This document shows, piece by piece, positions 44,566 to 53,432 of a DNA stretch of 64,000 bases. The translations under genes were made by a program, and so were the position numbers. This stretch comes from Elioraea sp. (GTDB taxonomy: Bacteria; Pseudomonadota; Alphaproteobacteria; Acetobacterales; Acetobacteraceae): assembly GCF_022842375.1 (NCBI RefSeq), contig NZ_JALHPR010000010.1, positions 1-64,000 of the forward strand. Direction: 5' to 3'. Numbering within the stretch: the stretch's first letter is position 1; every line of letters begins with the position of its first letter. The notes under the pieces were generated by a model. It saw only the letters and a program-made list of their open reading frames with translations. It made no database searches and was not told the DNA's origin.

Positions 44566-45360
44566 TCAGGCAGGAACGAGAACCGCCCCGACATCCGCCC
44601 GCGGCGCGGCGGCCACCGCCTGGCGCAAGGCGGCATCATCGGCGAACGGTCCTTCGGGCAGCACGAAGCCCTCGCACTCCACCGCCACGCTGTGCGTCGT
44701 GAACGGCCATGGATCGATCGCGATCCGTTCCGGATCATCACCGATCGCGGTCATCGCCAGTGCGCCCATCCCGCGCGCATCGGGCACCTCCGCCACGCTG
44801 CGCGAGCCGGACAGCCCGTGGCAGATGATCAGCGACATCAGGTCCCACGCCAGGATCAGCGCGCGGTTGCGGGCGATCGCCTCGGGCTGCACGGCGTCGG
44901 CCCAGGCGGGCTCGGCGCCCAGCGAGGCGATCAGCCGCGCCTGGCGCTTCGTTTCCTGCGCGTTGAACGCCTCGACCGCCGCCGCATCGGCGCTGCCGGG
45001 CGGTGAGTTGCCGAAGCGGGTGTAGATGCCGACGCCGTGCAGCGAGACCAGCAACGCAGGGTAGCGCCCGAGCGAGGCCTCTGCCCTGTCCACCCCCTCT
45101 GCCCACAGCACCGTGTGAGCGGTGCGAGGGAGTGCCGTGAAGTTCCACGGCAGGCCCGTGGCGGGATCGCGCGTGGGCGATGCCTCCCACGGCAGCCAGC
45201 CGATGTCGTGCTGTTCGGCCGCCAGCCACATCGCCTCGCGGGGCGTGACGCTGCCGAAACGCTGGTTGCCCCAGGCCCGCGCGAGCTGGCCGCTGATCCA
45301 GGCATGCGCCGGCTGCGGCACGGCGATGGTGGGGCGGCCAGGAATGCGGCGGAACAGCAT
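44566..45360 (-). CDS. DUF3891 family protein
   Basis: A 264-residue soluble protein. PQPAHAWISGQLARAWG near the start, AEQHDIGW at about residues 48-55 and VSLHGVGIYTRFG are consistent with the DUF3891 family, whose His/Asp pattern recalls HD-type metal-binding folds. No function is established that I can name. It is transcribed convergently with holC with no bases between the stops, and 25 bases lie between its start and the Bug protein gene upstream. Confidence 0.75.
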   Translation of the reverse strand: MLFRRIPGRPTIAVPQPAHAWISGQLARAWGNQRFGSVTPREAMWLAAEQHDIGWLPWEASPTRDPATGLPWNFTALPRTAHTVLWAEGVDRAEASLGRYPALLVSLHGVGIYTRFGNSPPGSADAAAVEAFNAQETKRQARLIASLGAEPAWADAVQPEAIARNRALILAWDLMSLIICHGLSGSRSVAEVPDARGMGALAMTAIGDDPERIAIDPWPFTTHSVAVECEGFVLPEGPFADDAALRQAVAAAPRADVGAVLVPA

Positions 45361-45385
45361 CGCAAGATCCTCCGGATAGGGGGCC

Positions 45386-46354
45386 TCACTCCATCCTGAT
45401 GCCGGTCAACTCGACCAGCTGCTGCCAGCGCGCCACCTCTGCCCGCTGGAACGCGGCGAAGGGAACCGGCCCGAGCGGTGCGGCAGCGAAGCCGAGGCCG
45501 CGCAACCGCTCGCCCATCGCAGGCTCCGCCACGATGGCGAGGAAGCCTTCCGACAGTCTTGCCACGATCGGCGCTGGCGTTCCCGCCGGTGCCCAGATGC
45601 CGAACCACGCATCGACCGACACGCCGGGCGCGCCGGCTTCGTCGAACGTCGGCACGTCGGGCGCCTCGGCCAGGCGCTGCGGCGCGCCGATGGCGAGCGC
45701 GCGCAGCTTCCCGTCACGCACCAGGGCAACGACCTGCGGCCAGGTGGAGATGAAGTAGTCGACCACGCCAGCGACCGTATCGGTCGTGGCCTGCGCGCCG
45801 CCACGATAGGGAACGTGCGTCGCATCCATGCGGAACCGCCGCGCGAGGCTTTCGGCAATCACGTGGCTGGCAGAGCCGACGGAGGAGGAGGCATAGGTGA
45901 CCTTGCCGCCGTTGGTGCCCTTGGCGACGAGCTCGGCAAGCGTCCTGGCCGGATGGTTCGCCGGCACGACGAGCGCGTGATGCACCGAGGCGAGCCGCGC
46001 GACAGGCGCGAAGCTGTCGACCGCGTGATAGGGCAGGCTCCGCGCCATCGCCTGGTTCGAGGCGTGCGTCTGGTTGTTGCCGAGTGCCAGCGTGTAGCCA
46101 TCGGGCGCTGCCTGGGCCACCGCCTGGGTGCCGACGATCGCACCGCCGCCCGGCCGGTTCTCGACCACCACGGACGCGCCGTTCCAGAGCTCTGACAGCC
46201 GCTGCGCCAGGGCGCGGCCGAGCACGTCGGTGCTGCCGCCGGGCGGATAGGCGATGACGATGCGGATCGGGCGCGAGGGATAGGCCTCCTGCGCAGACGC
46301 TGGCAGGGCAGCGGCCGCTGGCGCGGCGGCAAGCAGTGTACGGCGTGTGATCAT
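45386..46354 (-). CDS. Tripartite tricarboxylate transporter-type binding protein (Bug family)
   Basis: A 322-residue exported protein with a signal peptide ending near ASAQEAYPSRPIRIV. The Bug/TctC family pattern is plain: YPPGGSTDVLGRALA, VVENRPGGGAIVGT, PDGYTLALGN. These periplasmic receptors usually bind carboxylates for TctAB permeases, but no tctA or tctB is nearby. A second Bug gene lies at 47818-48792 on the same strand with a reductase and a MOSC gene between them. Confidence 0.9.
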   Translation of the reverse strand: MITRRTLLAAAPAAAALPASAQEAYPSRPIRIVIAYPPGGSTDVLGRALAQRLSELWNGASVVVENRPGGGAIVGTQAVAQAAPDGYTLALGNNQTHASNQAMARSLPYHAVDSFAPVARLASVHHALVVPANHPARTLAELVAKGTNGGKVTYASSSVGSASHVIAESLARRFRMDATHVPYRGGAQATTDTVAGVVDYFISTWPQVVALVRDGKLRALAIGAPQRLAEAPDVPTFDEAGAPGVSVDAWFGIWAPAGTPAPIVARLSEGFLAIVAEPAMGERLRGLGFAAAPLGPVPFAAFQRAEVARWQQLVELTGIRME

Positions 46355-46405
46355 GGTTGGTCCTCCCCTCCCTTGCGCTACGGGGTCATGGGCACAGCGT
46401 CAAGC

Positions 46406-47317
46406 TCAGAGGTCGAGGACGAGCTCGCCCGCGCCGCGCGAGACGCAGGCCATCATCACGCGGGATCGCTTCGCGGCCGAGAGGCAAAGGTCGCGGTGGA
46501 GCACGGTGCCGGCCAGCACCTGCACGGTGCAGGTGCCACAGGCCCCGCCCTCGCAGCTTGCCTCGGGCGCGATGCCCGCCTCGCGCAGCACGGCGAGCAG
46601 CGAGCGGTTGGCGGGAACGGCAAGCACCTCGCCGCTTCGGGCGAGACGCACGGTGAACGCCTCCCCGGCCGCGGCTGCTTCGGGTGCCAGGCCGAGGAAG
46701 GTCTCGCTGTGCACCGCCTCATCGGGCCAGTGCGCGGTCGCATCCCTGAAGGCGGCGAGCATGCGGGCAGGGCCGCAGCAATAGGCATGGGTGCCGGGCG
46801 CGGCATCGGCGAAGAGGGCGGCGAGGTCGAGCCTTCGCGCTCCGAACCAGGTGACGAGGCGGTCGCCGGCCAGCGCGCGCGCTTCCGCCAGCAGCGGCGC
46901 CTCGGCGGCACTGCGGGCGCAGAAATGCAGCGTCACGTCGGCAAGCGCGGGCAGCATGGAGAGGAAGGGCGTGATGCCGATGCCGCCGGCGACCATGACG
47001 TGCCGCGCGGCACCGTCTGCCACGCCGAAGCCGTGCTGCGGATGCGTGGCATGGAGCCGCGCGCCGACGGGAAGCTCATGCAGGATTGTCGAGCCATGGC
47101 CCTCGCGCAGCACCGCGATGTCCCACGCCTCGGCGCGCGCAGGGTCCGACGCGATGGAGTAGGCGCGCCTCGTACCATCGGGCAGCGTCAACAGCGTGTG
47201 CGCGCCACCGCGGAAGGGGGGCAGCGTGTCGCGCCTGGCGTGCCTCACCGTCAGCACCCGCACGCGCGCCGTGACCATCCGCGCGGCGGCGACGACCACG
47301 GGCATCAGCACGCGCAC
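46406..47317 (-). CDS. PDR/VanB-type flavin reductase with C-terminal 2Fe-2S ferredoxin
   Basis: A 303-residue electron-transfer protein. A compact flavin domain has RAYSIAS (51-57), the NAD(P)H domain GGIGITPF (111-118) and YCCGPARML, and the C-terminal plant-type ferredoxin Cys255, Cys260, Cys263 and Cys291. This order is that of PDR/VanB reductases serving Rieske oxygenases. No oxygenase gene is near; instead a MOSC-domain gene lies 10 bases upstream. Residues 1-13 may be extra, since an ATG at 47278 starts the flavin domain. Confidence 0.9.
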   Translation of the reverse strand: MRVLMPVVVAAARMVTARVRVLTVRHARRDTLPPFRGGAHTLLTLPDGTRRAYSIASDPARAEAWDIAVLREGHGSTILHELPVGARLHATHPQHGFGVADGAARHVMVAGGIGITPFLSMLPALADVTLHFCARSAAEAPLLAEARALAGDRLVTWFGARRLDLAALFADAAPGTHAYCCGPARMLAAFRDATAHWPDEAVHSETFLGLAPEAAAAGEAFTVRLARSGEVLAVPANRSLLAVLREAGIAPEASCEGGACGTCTVQVLAGTVLHRDLCLSAAKRSRVMMACVSRGAGELVLDL

Positions 47318-47327
47318 CAGCGAGGCC

Positions 47328-47801
47328 CTACGCAGGAACGATGCTGTCGCCGGGCCTGATCGTTCCGCCCTCGATGATCCGGCAGTTGAGGCCGGAGCGG
47401 TTCGTCAGCGGCCCGAACAGCGGCTTGCCGAGAAGCTCGTCGAGGTATTTGCATGGAACGTTCAGCCGCCCCCCGTAGAGAAGCACGGAGCCGACGCGGA
47501 ACTGCCGCCCGACGAGGTGGTTCAGCGGCACCTCGCGCACGAGCAGGTTCCGACGCGTCTCCTCGGGTGCCAGGTCGATGTCGTGGTCGCGCTTGAGCGC
47601 GGCGAGCGTCTCTTCCTCGATCAGCGTCACCTGGCGGTCGGCGTGCGGCTTGTTGCTGTAGGTGCCGCGGCCGTTGGCGTAACGATCACCCTCGATGCCG
47701 TGGCCGGCGACGAGCGACGCGGCGTCAAGCTGCTCCATCTCGACCGAGGCAGCCTCGGCGATGAAGATCGAGAGCAGCGTGCCCTGGAACAGAAGTGCCA
47801 T
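47328..47801 (-). CDS. MOSC domain protein
   Basis: A 157-residue MOSC (molybdenum cofactor sulfurase C-terminal) domain protein: GIEGDRYANGRGTYS, RRNLLVREVPLNHLVGRQF and VPCKYLDELLGKP with Cys117, the likely cofactor-ligand cysteine. MOSC proteins such as YcbX and YiiM reduce N-hydroxylated compounds with Moco and need an electron donor. The PDR reductase 10 bases downstream is a plausible donor. The stand-alone domain has no ferredoxin of its own. Confidence 0.88.
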   Translation of the reverse strand: MALLFQGTLLSIFIAEAASVEMEQLDAASLVAGHGIEGDRYANGRGTYSNKPHADRQVTLIEEETLAALKRDHDIDLAPEETRRNLLVREVPLNHLVGRQFRVGSVLLYGGRLNVPCKYLDELLGKPLFGPLTNRSGLNCRIIEGGTIRPGDSIVPA

Positions 47802-47817
47802 GCGTGGTTTCCCTGGT

Positions 47818-48792
47818 TCAGCCGGGCGTGATGCCCTGCATCAGCGGCGCCCATTTCGCGGCCTCTGCCGCGATCAGCGTGCGGAACGCGGCGCCGTCGC
47901 CGGCGAGCGCGACGGTGCCCTGGGCCAACAGCCGCTCGCGCAGTTCGGGCGCTGCCACTGCCGCGCCGAAGGCCTGCGAGAGCCGCGCAAGCACAGGCGC
48001 GGGCGTCGCGGCGGGGGCAGCGATGCCGCTGATCGAGCCGTTCTCGAGCCCTGCGAGCCCGGCTTCGGCCGCCGTCGGCACCTCGGGCAGCAGGCTGATC
48101 CGCTGGGGCGCGCACACGGCCAGCGCACGCAGCGTTCCCGCCCGCACATGGCCTGCGATCACGGGCGTCGCCTCTGCCGTCATCGACACCTGGCCGGCAA
48201 GCACCGCCTGCACGCTCGCCGCCCCTGAGCGGAAATGCACGTCGAGCAGCTCGGCACCCGTGAGGTGGCTCAGCAGGATGCGCGTCTGGTGCGGGCTCGA
48301 TCCTGCGCCTGCCGTGCCGAAGCTGAAGCGCTCCTTCTCGCGCTTCGCCTCGGCGATGACGGCGGCGAGGGTCGCACCCGGCACGACGGGGTGGGCCACG
48401 AGCACGTGCGGCGTCGAGGCCGCGAGCGCGACGGGGGCAAGGTCCTTCACCGGGTCGAACGGCATGCGCGGATAGATGACGGGGTTCACGGCCGCCATCG
48501 CGCCGGTGAGCATCAGCAGCGTGTAGCCATCAGCCGGTGCACGCGCGACGAACTCGCCGGCGATGTTGCCGCCCGCGCCCGCGCGGTTCTCCACCACCAC
48601 GGGCTGGCCCAGCTCCGCCGCCGCACGCTCGGCCACGATACGCGCGACAATGTCGGTGATGCCGCCGGCGCCGAAGGGAACGACGAGCCGCACCGCGCGC
48701 GCCGGGAAATCCTGCGCCAGGGCCGGCCCCCGCGCGGGAAGAGCCAGCAGCAGCGGAGCGGCCAGCATCGACCGTCGCGTCACACCCATCAT
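47818..48792 (-). CDS. Bug family periplasmic binding protein
   Basis: A 324-residue exported protein starting GVTRRSMLAAPLLLALPA, with a Tat-like RR in the signal peptide and mature sequence QDFPARAVRLVVPFGAGG. Family segments PFGAGGITDIVARIV, VVENRAGAGGNIAGE and PADGYTLLML are present. The start at 48792 (or 48789) is chosen because upstream open codons are not signal-like. It differs clearly from the other Bug protein, so they probably bind different ligands. It precedes the MOSC gene by 16 bases. Confidence 0.9.
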   Translation of the reverse strand: MMGVTRRSMLAAPLLLALPARGPALAQDFPARAVRLVVPFGAGGITDIVARIVAERAAAELGQPVVVENRAGAGGNIAGEFVARAPADGYTLLMLTGAMAAVNPVIYPRMPFDPVKDLAPVALAASTPHVLVAHPVVPGATLAAVIAEAKREKERFSFGTAGAGSSPHQTRILLSHLTGAELLDVHFRSGAASVQAVLAGQVSMTAEATPVIAGHVRAGTLRALAVCAPQRISLLPEVPTAAEAGLAGLENGSISGIAAPAATPAPVLARLSQAFGAAVAAPELRERLLAQGTVALAGDGAAFRTLIAAEAAKWAPLMQGITPG

Positions 48793-48848
48793 GCCAAGGC
48801 TCCCCACCCGATTGTTGCGGGGCCAGCCTGCGCGGTGGGCGGCGCGTG

Positions 48849-50726
48849 TCAAGCCGCCGTGCTCGCCTCTTCGAGGGCGGCCTGCGCCTCGAGCCACACT
48901 TCCTCTGCCGCCGCCGTCTCGCGCGCGATCGCGGTGAGCCGCGCGTTGGCGAGCGCGATCTCGACCGCCTTGCCCGCCCCGGAATAGAGCCGGGGGTTGG
49001 CGAGCTTCGACTCGATCGCCGCACGCTCCTCGTTCAGCTTCGCGATCGTCTTCTCCGCGTCCTGCGCGCGGCGGCGAAGGGGGGCGAGGGCTGCGCGGGC
49101 CACCGCGCGCGCCTTGCGGTCACCGGCCTTGTCGCCCGCCTCACCCTTGGCCGAGGGCGGCCGGGCGCGTTCGGCGAGCCAGGCGCGGTAGTCGTCGAGG
49201 TCGCCGTCGAAGGGCTGTGCCGTGCCGTCCGACACGAGCCAGAGACGATCCGCGACCAGATCGACGAGGTGAGGATCGTGGGTGATCAGGATCACCGCGC
49301 CCTGGTAGTCGGACAAGGCACGCACCAGCGCCTCGCGCGCATCGATGTCGAGATGGTTCGTCGGCTCGTCGAGGATCAGCAGCTGCGGCGCGTCGCGCGT
49401 GGCCAGTGCCAGCAGCAGCCGCGCCTTCTCGCCGCCCGACAGCGCACCTACCTTCGTATCGGCACGGTCGGCATCGAGGCCGAAGCGGGCGAGTTGGCTG
49501 CGCACCTGGCCCGGCGTCGCGCGTGGCAACGCGCGCGCCATGTGCAGGATCGGCGTGTCGGAGAGGATGAGGTCATCCTCCTGGTGCTGCGCGAAGAACC
49601 CCACCGTCAGCCGCGGCGTGCGGAACACGTGGCCCGTCGCGGAATCGAGCCTGCCGGCGATCAGCTTGGCGAGCGTCGACTTGCCGTTGCCGTTGCGGCC
49701 CAACAGCGCGATGCGGTCATCCTGGTCGATGCGGAAGGAGAGGTTGCGCAGGATCGGCGCCCCGCCATAGCCCACCGCCGCGCCATCGACCGTCACGATC
49801 GGCGGGCTCAGCGCCACGGGCTCGGGGAAGGCGAAGCGTGTGGGCGTATCCTCGACCACCGCCTCGATCACCGGCAGCTTGGCGATCGCCTTCAGCTTGC
49901 TCTGCGCCTGGCGGGCCTTCGAGGCCTTGGCGCGGAACCGGTCGACGAAGTCCTGCAGGTGCGCGCGCTGCAATGCGATCTTGCCCGCCTCGGCGGCCAT
50001 CTGCTCGGCGCGTTCGGTGCGGATGCGCACGAAGCTGTCGAACCCGCCCGGGTAGACATTGATCTTGCCGCGATCGAGATGGGCGATGGCGTGGACGGTG
50101 TTGTCGAGCAGCGTGCGGTCATGGCTGACGATGATCGCCGCCCCCGGGAACCGCGTCAGCCAGGCCTCGAGCCAGATCGTCGCCTCGAGGTCGAGGTGGT
50201 TGGTGGGCTCGTCCAGCAGCAGGAGGTCAGGCTCCATGAACAGCGCGGCGGCAAGTGCCACGCGCATCCGCCAACCGCCGGAGAAGGAGCCGACGGGCTT
50301 TGCCTGCGCCTCGGCGTCGAAGCCAAGGCCAGCGAGGATGGTCGCTGCCCGCGCCGGGGCCGCATCGGCGCCGATGGTGCGCAGCCGGTCGTGGATCTCG
50401 CCCAGGCGCTCCGGCTCGGCGGTTTCCGCTTCGGCGAGAAGCCGCGTGCGCTCGACATCGGCAGCAAGAACGGTCTCGACCAGCGAGGCATCGCCCCCCG
50501 GCGCCTCCTGCGACACCTTGCCCATGCGGATGCGCGGGGAGATGGACATCGTGCCGCCATCGAGCGCCAGATCGCCCGACAGCGCCTTGAGCAGCGTCGA
50601 CTTGCCCGCGCCGTTGCGGCCGACGAGGCCGATGCGGCGGCCGGCGTCGAGCGTCATGTCGGCCTGGTCGAGAAGGGTGCGGCCGGCGATGCGGATCGTG
50701 GCGCCGCGGAGGGTGAGGATGGTCAT
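48849..50726 (-). CDS. ABC-F family ATPase (YheS/Uup-like)
   Basis: A 625-residue soluble protein with two ABC domains and no membrane segment. Walker A sites are GRNGAGKST and GRNGNGKST; signatures SFSGGWRMR and ALSGGEKAR; Walker B ends LDEPTNHLDLE and LDEPTNHLDID. A charged linker (about 240-310) and a C-terminal coiled coil after residue 530 match the YheS/Uup branch, which acts on ribosomes or DNA junction metabolism. It starts 125 bases from the divergent ndk. Confidence 0.93.
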   Translation of the reverse strand: MTILTLRGATIRIAGRTLLDQADMTLDAGRRIGLVGRNGAGKSTLLKALSGDLALDGGTMSISPRIRMGKVSQEAPGGDASLVETVLAADVERTRLLAEAETAEPERLGEIHDRLRTIGADAAPARAATILAGLGFDAEAQAKPVGSFSGGWRMRVALAAALFMEPDLLLLDEPTNHLDLEATIWLEAWLTRFPGAAIIVSHDRTLLDNTVHAIAHLDRGKINVYPGGFDSFVRIRTERAEQMAAEAGKIALQRAHLQDFVDRFRAKASKARQAQSKLKAIAKLPVIEAVVEDTPTRFAFPEPVALSPPIVTVDGAAVGYGGAPILRNLSFRIDQDDRIALLGRNGNGKSTLAKLIAGRLDSATGHVFRTPRLTVGFFAQHQEDDLILSDTPILHMARALPRATPGQVRSQLARFGLDADRADTKVGALSGGEKARLLLALATRDAPQLLILDEPTNHLDIDAREALVRALSDYQGAVILITHDPHLVDLVADRLWLVSDGTAQPFDGDLDDYRAWLAERARPPSAKGEAGDKAGDRKARAVARAALAPLRRRAQDAEKTIAKLNEERAAIESKLANPRLYSGAGKAVEIALANARLTAIARETAAAEEVWLEAQAALEEASTAA

Positions 50727-50851
50727 GGGAGGGGTCTAGCGCCCCGGGCACCCCAAGCGGAAGGGGGGCCGGGCTTTTCCTTTTGCCGGTTTCCTTTTCG
50801 CGGCACCTGCCGTAGATGCGCGCCACCGAACGGAACCAAGGGGACCACGCC

Positions 50852-51274
50852 ATGGCCATCGAGCGCACCTTCAGCATCATCAAGCCTGACGCCACGCGGC
50901 GGAACCTCACCGGCAAGGTCAACGCCGTATTCGAGGATGCGGGGCTTCGCATCGTCGCCCAGAAGCGCATCCACATGACCGAGGCGCAAGCCAAGGCCTT
51001 CTACGCCGTGCACGCCGCCCGCCCGTTCTACAACGACCTCGTGTCGTTCATGATCTCTGGCCCTGTCGTGGTGCAGGTGCTCGAGGGCGAGAACGCGGTG
51101 GCACGCAATCGCGAGCTGATGGGTGCGACCAACCCCGCCAACGCGGCCGAGGGCACGATCCGCAAGCTGTTCGCTGAGAGCATCGAGGCCAACAGCGTGC
51201 ACGGCTCCGACAGCGCGGAGAACGCAGCGACCGAGATCGCCTATTTCTTTGCCGGCTCCGAGATCGTCGGCTGA
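50852..51274 (+). CDS. ndk: Nucleoside diphosphate kinase
   Basis: Ndk equalises nucleoside triphosphate pools by phosphate transfer through a histidine. The 140-residue protein has the family start [11 protein letters not shown] and the active-site His117 in [11 protein letters not shown] 50852 is preceded by AAGGGG. Codons between 50816 and the start are open but not conserved. A GC-rich hairpin follows at 51417-51448, and the upstream TAGATG at about 50814 might be part of a weak promoter. Confidence 0.98.
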   Translation: MAIERTFSIIKPDATRRNLTGKVNAVFEDAGLRIVAQKRIHMTEAQAKAFYAVHAARPFYNDLVSFMISGPVVVQVLEGENAVARNRELMGATNPANAAEGTIRKLFAESIEANSVHGSDSAENAATEIAYFFAGSEIVG

Positions 51275-51416
51275 GAGGCCATTCGCGAATTCTACTGCCG
51301 ATGATTCTCTTGGGCCGTCTGGCTTCGCTCCCTGCGCTCCGGTGCTCACGGGTTCAGCCCGCTGTGCGCCGGTTCTCGGGAGCATCGCCATCCAGCTCAC
51401 GGCAACTCCCAGTGCC

Positions 51417-51448
51417 GGAGGGGGGTGCAGCCAGCCGCGCCCCCCTCC
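51417..51448. terminator. GC-rich hairpin downstream of ndk
   Basis: GGAGGGGGG (51417-51425) pairs with CCCCCCTCC (51440-51448) around a 14-base loop. It lacks a T-run but ends the ndk unit and precedes the candidate promoter of the next gene. Bases 51275-51416 show nothing else that I recognise. Confidence 0.5.
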
Positions 51449-51457
51449 CGACCGCCA

Positions 51458-51487
51458 TTCACACTTTGTCAGCGTCCCTCGCATAAC
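51458..51487 (+). promoter_or_regulatory. Candidate promoter of the GAF-GGDEF-EAL gene
   Basis: TTCACA (51458-51463, five of six consensus) and CATAAC (51482-51487, four of six) with an 18-base spacer. The expected start is about 45 bases before the coding region. Confidence 0.45.
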
Positions 51488-51536
51488 CCTTTCCTGATCG
51501 CGCGGTCCGCGCGACGGTGATGGAGCATGCGAACGG

Positions 51537-53393
51537 ATGGGTGACACAGGAAGAAATGAGCAGGCGCGGCTTGCCGCCGTCCGCCAGCTCGGCCTGCTCG
51601 ATACCGCCCCCGAGGAGCGGTTCGACGTCTTCACCCGGCTTGCCAGCTCGATCTTCGATGCACCGATCTCGACGCTCTCGCTCGTCGACCAGGACCGCGT
51701 CTGGTTCAAGTCGACGCGCGGCCTCTCGCCGGGCGTGACGGAGGTGCCACGCGGCATCGCAGCCTGCGCGCACGTGATCGTCACGCCGGACCACGTGATG
51801 GTCGTGCCCGATGCGCGCAACGACCCTCGGCTGGCCACCAGCCCACTCGTCACCGGGCCGCTTGGCGTGCGCTTCTACGCCGGCGCGCCGCTGTTCGGAC
51901 CGGGCGGGGAAGCCGTCGGCTCCCTCTGCGTGATCGATACCGAGCCGCGCGCAATCGATCCCCGCCTCATCATGGCGCTGCGCGAACTCGCCACGGGAGT
52001 GAGCGCCGCTCTCCGCGTGCACGAGCTCTCGGCGATCGCCTTCAAGGACACGCTCACCGGCCTCGGCAACCGGCGGATGTTCGAGGACAGCCTCGCCGTC
52101 ACGATCGACGCCGCCGCCGACAGCGGCGACGCCGTCGGCCTGCTGCTGATCGACCTTGACCGGTTCCGGGCGATCAACGACGTGCTCGGCCATCCCGGGG
52201 GCGATGCCGTGCTGCGCGAGGCGGCGGGGCGCATCGCCGCGTCGCTCCAGCCAGGCGACATCGCGGTGCGGATGGGCGGCGACGAGTTCGCCGTGATCAT
52301 GCCGCGCTGCACCGTGGCAGCGGAACGCGACATCGCAGCCTCGGCCGGGGCGATCATCGGCGCAATCAACGCAACGCCGATCCTGTTCGAGGGCCAGCGC
52401 GCGACGATGCTGGCCACGGGCGGCACCGCCGTGGTGCGGCCCTCCCATGCGATGATGGGTGAGCCGCGCGCCTGGCTCGAACGGGCGGCCGACGTTGCCC
52501 TCTACAACGCGAAGAAGACCGCGCGCGGCGGCATCTCCGCCTATGCCACCGGGCTCGAGAGCGGCATCGGCTCGAAGCGAACCCTGAGCGCTGATCTGCG
52601 CGCCGCGCTTGCGGCAGGCGGGGCGGACCTTTCCGTCGTGCTGCAACCGGTGTGCGACACGCACACGCGCGGCGTCCGGTCGTTCGAGGCGCTGCTGCGC
52701 TGGAATCATCACGACCACGGCCGCATCTCCCCGGCCGATTTCATCCCCGTCGCGGAACGGACAGGGATCGCTGCGGAGCTCGATGCCTGGGTGCTCGAGA
52801 CCGTCTGCCGCATCCGTGCCGGCTGGCCCGCGGATGCACCGCCGATCGCGGTGAACGTGACGCCCGCCACCATGATCGCCGGCAGTTTCGTCGCCGTGGT
52901 GCAGGAGGCGCTGGCGCGCCACCACCTGCACCCATCGGCGATCATGCTCGAACTGACCGAGCGGATGTTCGTCGACGATCCGACGGCGGCGCAATCGGTC
53001 GCCGAGGCGCTGCGGGCGTACGGGATCAAGCTCGCGCTCGACGATTTCGGGGCGGGCCACGCCTCCTTCGCCTCGCTCAGGAACCTGCCCTTCGACATCG
53101 TGAAGCTCGACCAGGTGCTGACCATCGGCATCGAAGGCGATGGGGAGGAGGGCGATCGCGCCCGCGCCGTGCTGGCCGGCGCGGTCTCCATCGCCCATGC
53201 CGTCGGTGCGACCGTGACCGCCGAGGGGGTCGAGACGGAAACGCAGTTCCGCCTGCTCAAGGAAGCGGGGTGCGATGCGATGCAGGGCTGGCTGTTCGGC
53301 CGCCCGGCGCCGGCCGGCGCCTGGATGCCGGGGCTGCGGCTCGTCACGACCCAGCCCGACTTGCCGGGGGCTGCCCTGAAGGGGGCGGCGTAA
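51537..53393 (+). CDS. Cyclic-di-GMP turnover protein, GAF-GGDEF-EAL
   Basis: A 618-residue cytoplasmic protein with no membrane segment. A GAF sensor domain (about 15-165) is followed by a GGDEF cyclase domain (DTLTGLGNRR, GGDEF at about 246-250) and an EAL phosphodiesterase domain (FEALLRW, NVTP, ELTER, DDFGAG, KLD, AEGVET, QGWLFG). Both active sites look complete. The inhibitory RxxD I-site before GGDEF reads QPGD, so product inhibition is probably lost. It may make or break c-di-GMP depending on the ligand bound by the GAF domain. Confidence 0.92.
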   Translation: MGDTGRNEQARLAAVRQLGLLDTAPEERFDVFTRLASSIFDAPISTLSLVDQDRVWFKSTRGLSPGVTEVPRGIAACAHVIVTPDHVMVVPDARNDPRLATSPLVTGPLGVRFYAGAPLFGPGGEAVGSLCVIDTEPRAIDPRLIMALRELATGVSAALRVHELSAIAFKDTLTGLGNRRMFEDSLAVTIDAAADSGDAVGLLLIDLDRFRAINDVLGHPGGDAVLREAAGRIAASLQPGDIAVRMGGDEFAVIMPRCTVAAERDIAASAGAIIGAINATPILFEGQRATMLATGGTAVVRPSHAMMGEPRAWLERAADVALYNAKKTARGGISAYATGLESGIGSKRTLSADLRAALAAGGADLSVVLQPVCDTHTRGVRSFEALLRWNHHDHGRISPADFIPVAERTGIAAELDAWVLETVCRIRAGWPADAPPIAVNVTPATMIAGSFVAVVQEALARHHLHPSAIMLELTERMFVDDPTAAQSVAEALRAYGIKLALDDFGAGHASFASLRNLPFDIVKLDQVLTIGIEGDGEEGDRARAVLAGAVSIAHAVGATVTAEGVETETQFRLLKEAGCDAMQGWLFGRPAPAGAWMPGLRLVTTQPDLPGAALKGAA

Positions 53394-53407
53394 AGGAGGC
53401 TGACTGA

Positions 53408-53423
53408 GGGAGGGGACCCTCCC
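53408..53423. terminator. Hairpin between convergent genes
   Basis: GGGAGGG and CCCTCCC (53408-53414 and 53417-53423) lie between the ends of the GGDEF-EAL gene and the oxidase subunit IV gene and could stop transcripts from both sides. Confidence 0.4.
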
Positions 53424-53432
53424 GACGTCGCG

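Noticed and set aside
46406-47317. The reductase considered as part of an aromatic-ring oxygenase operon.
   Set aside because: No Rieske oxygenase or ring-cleavage gene is present on either side.
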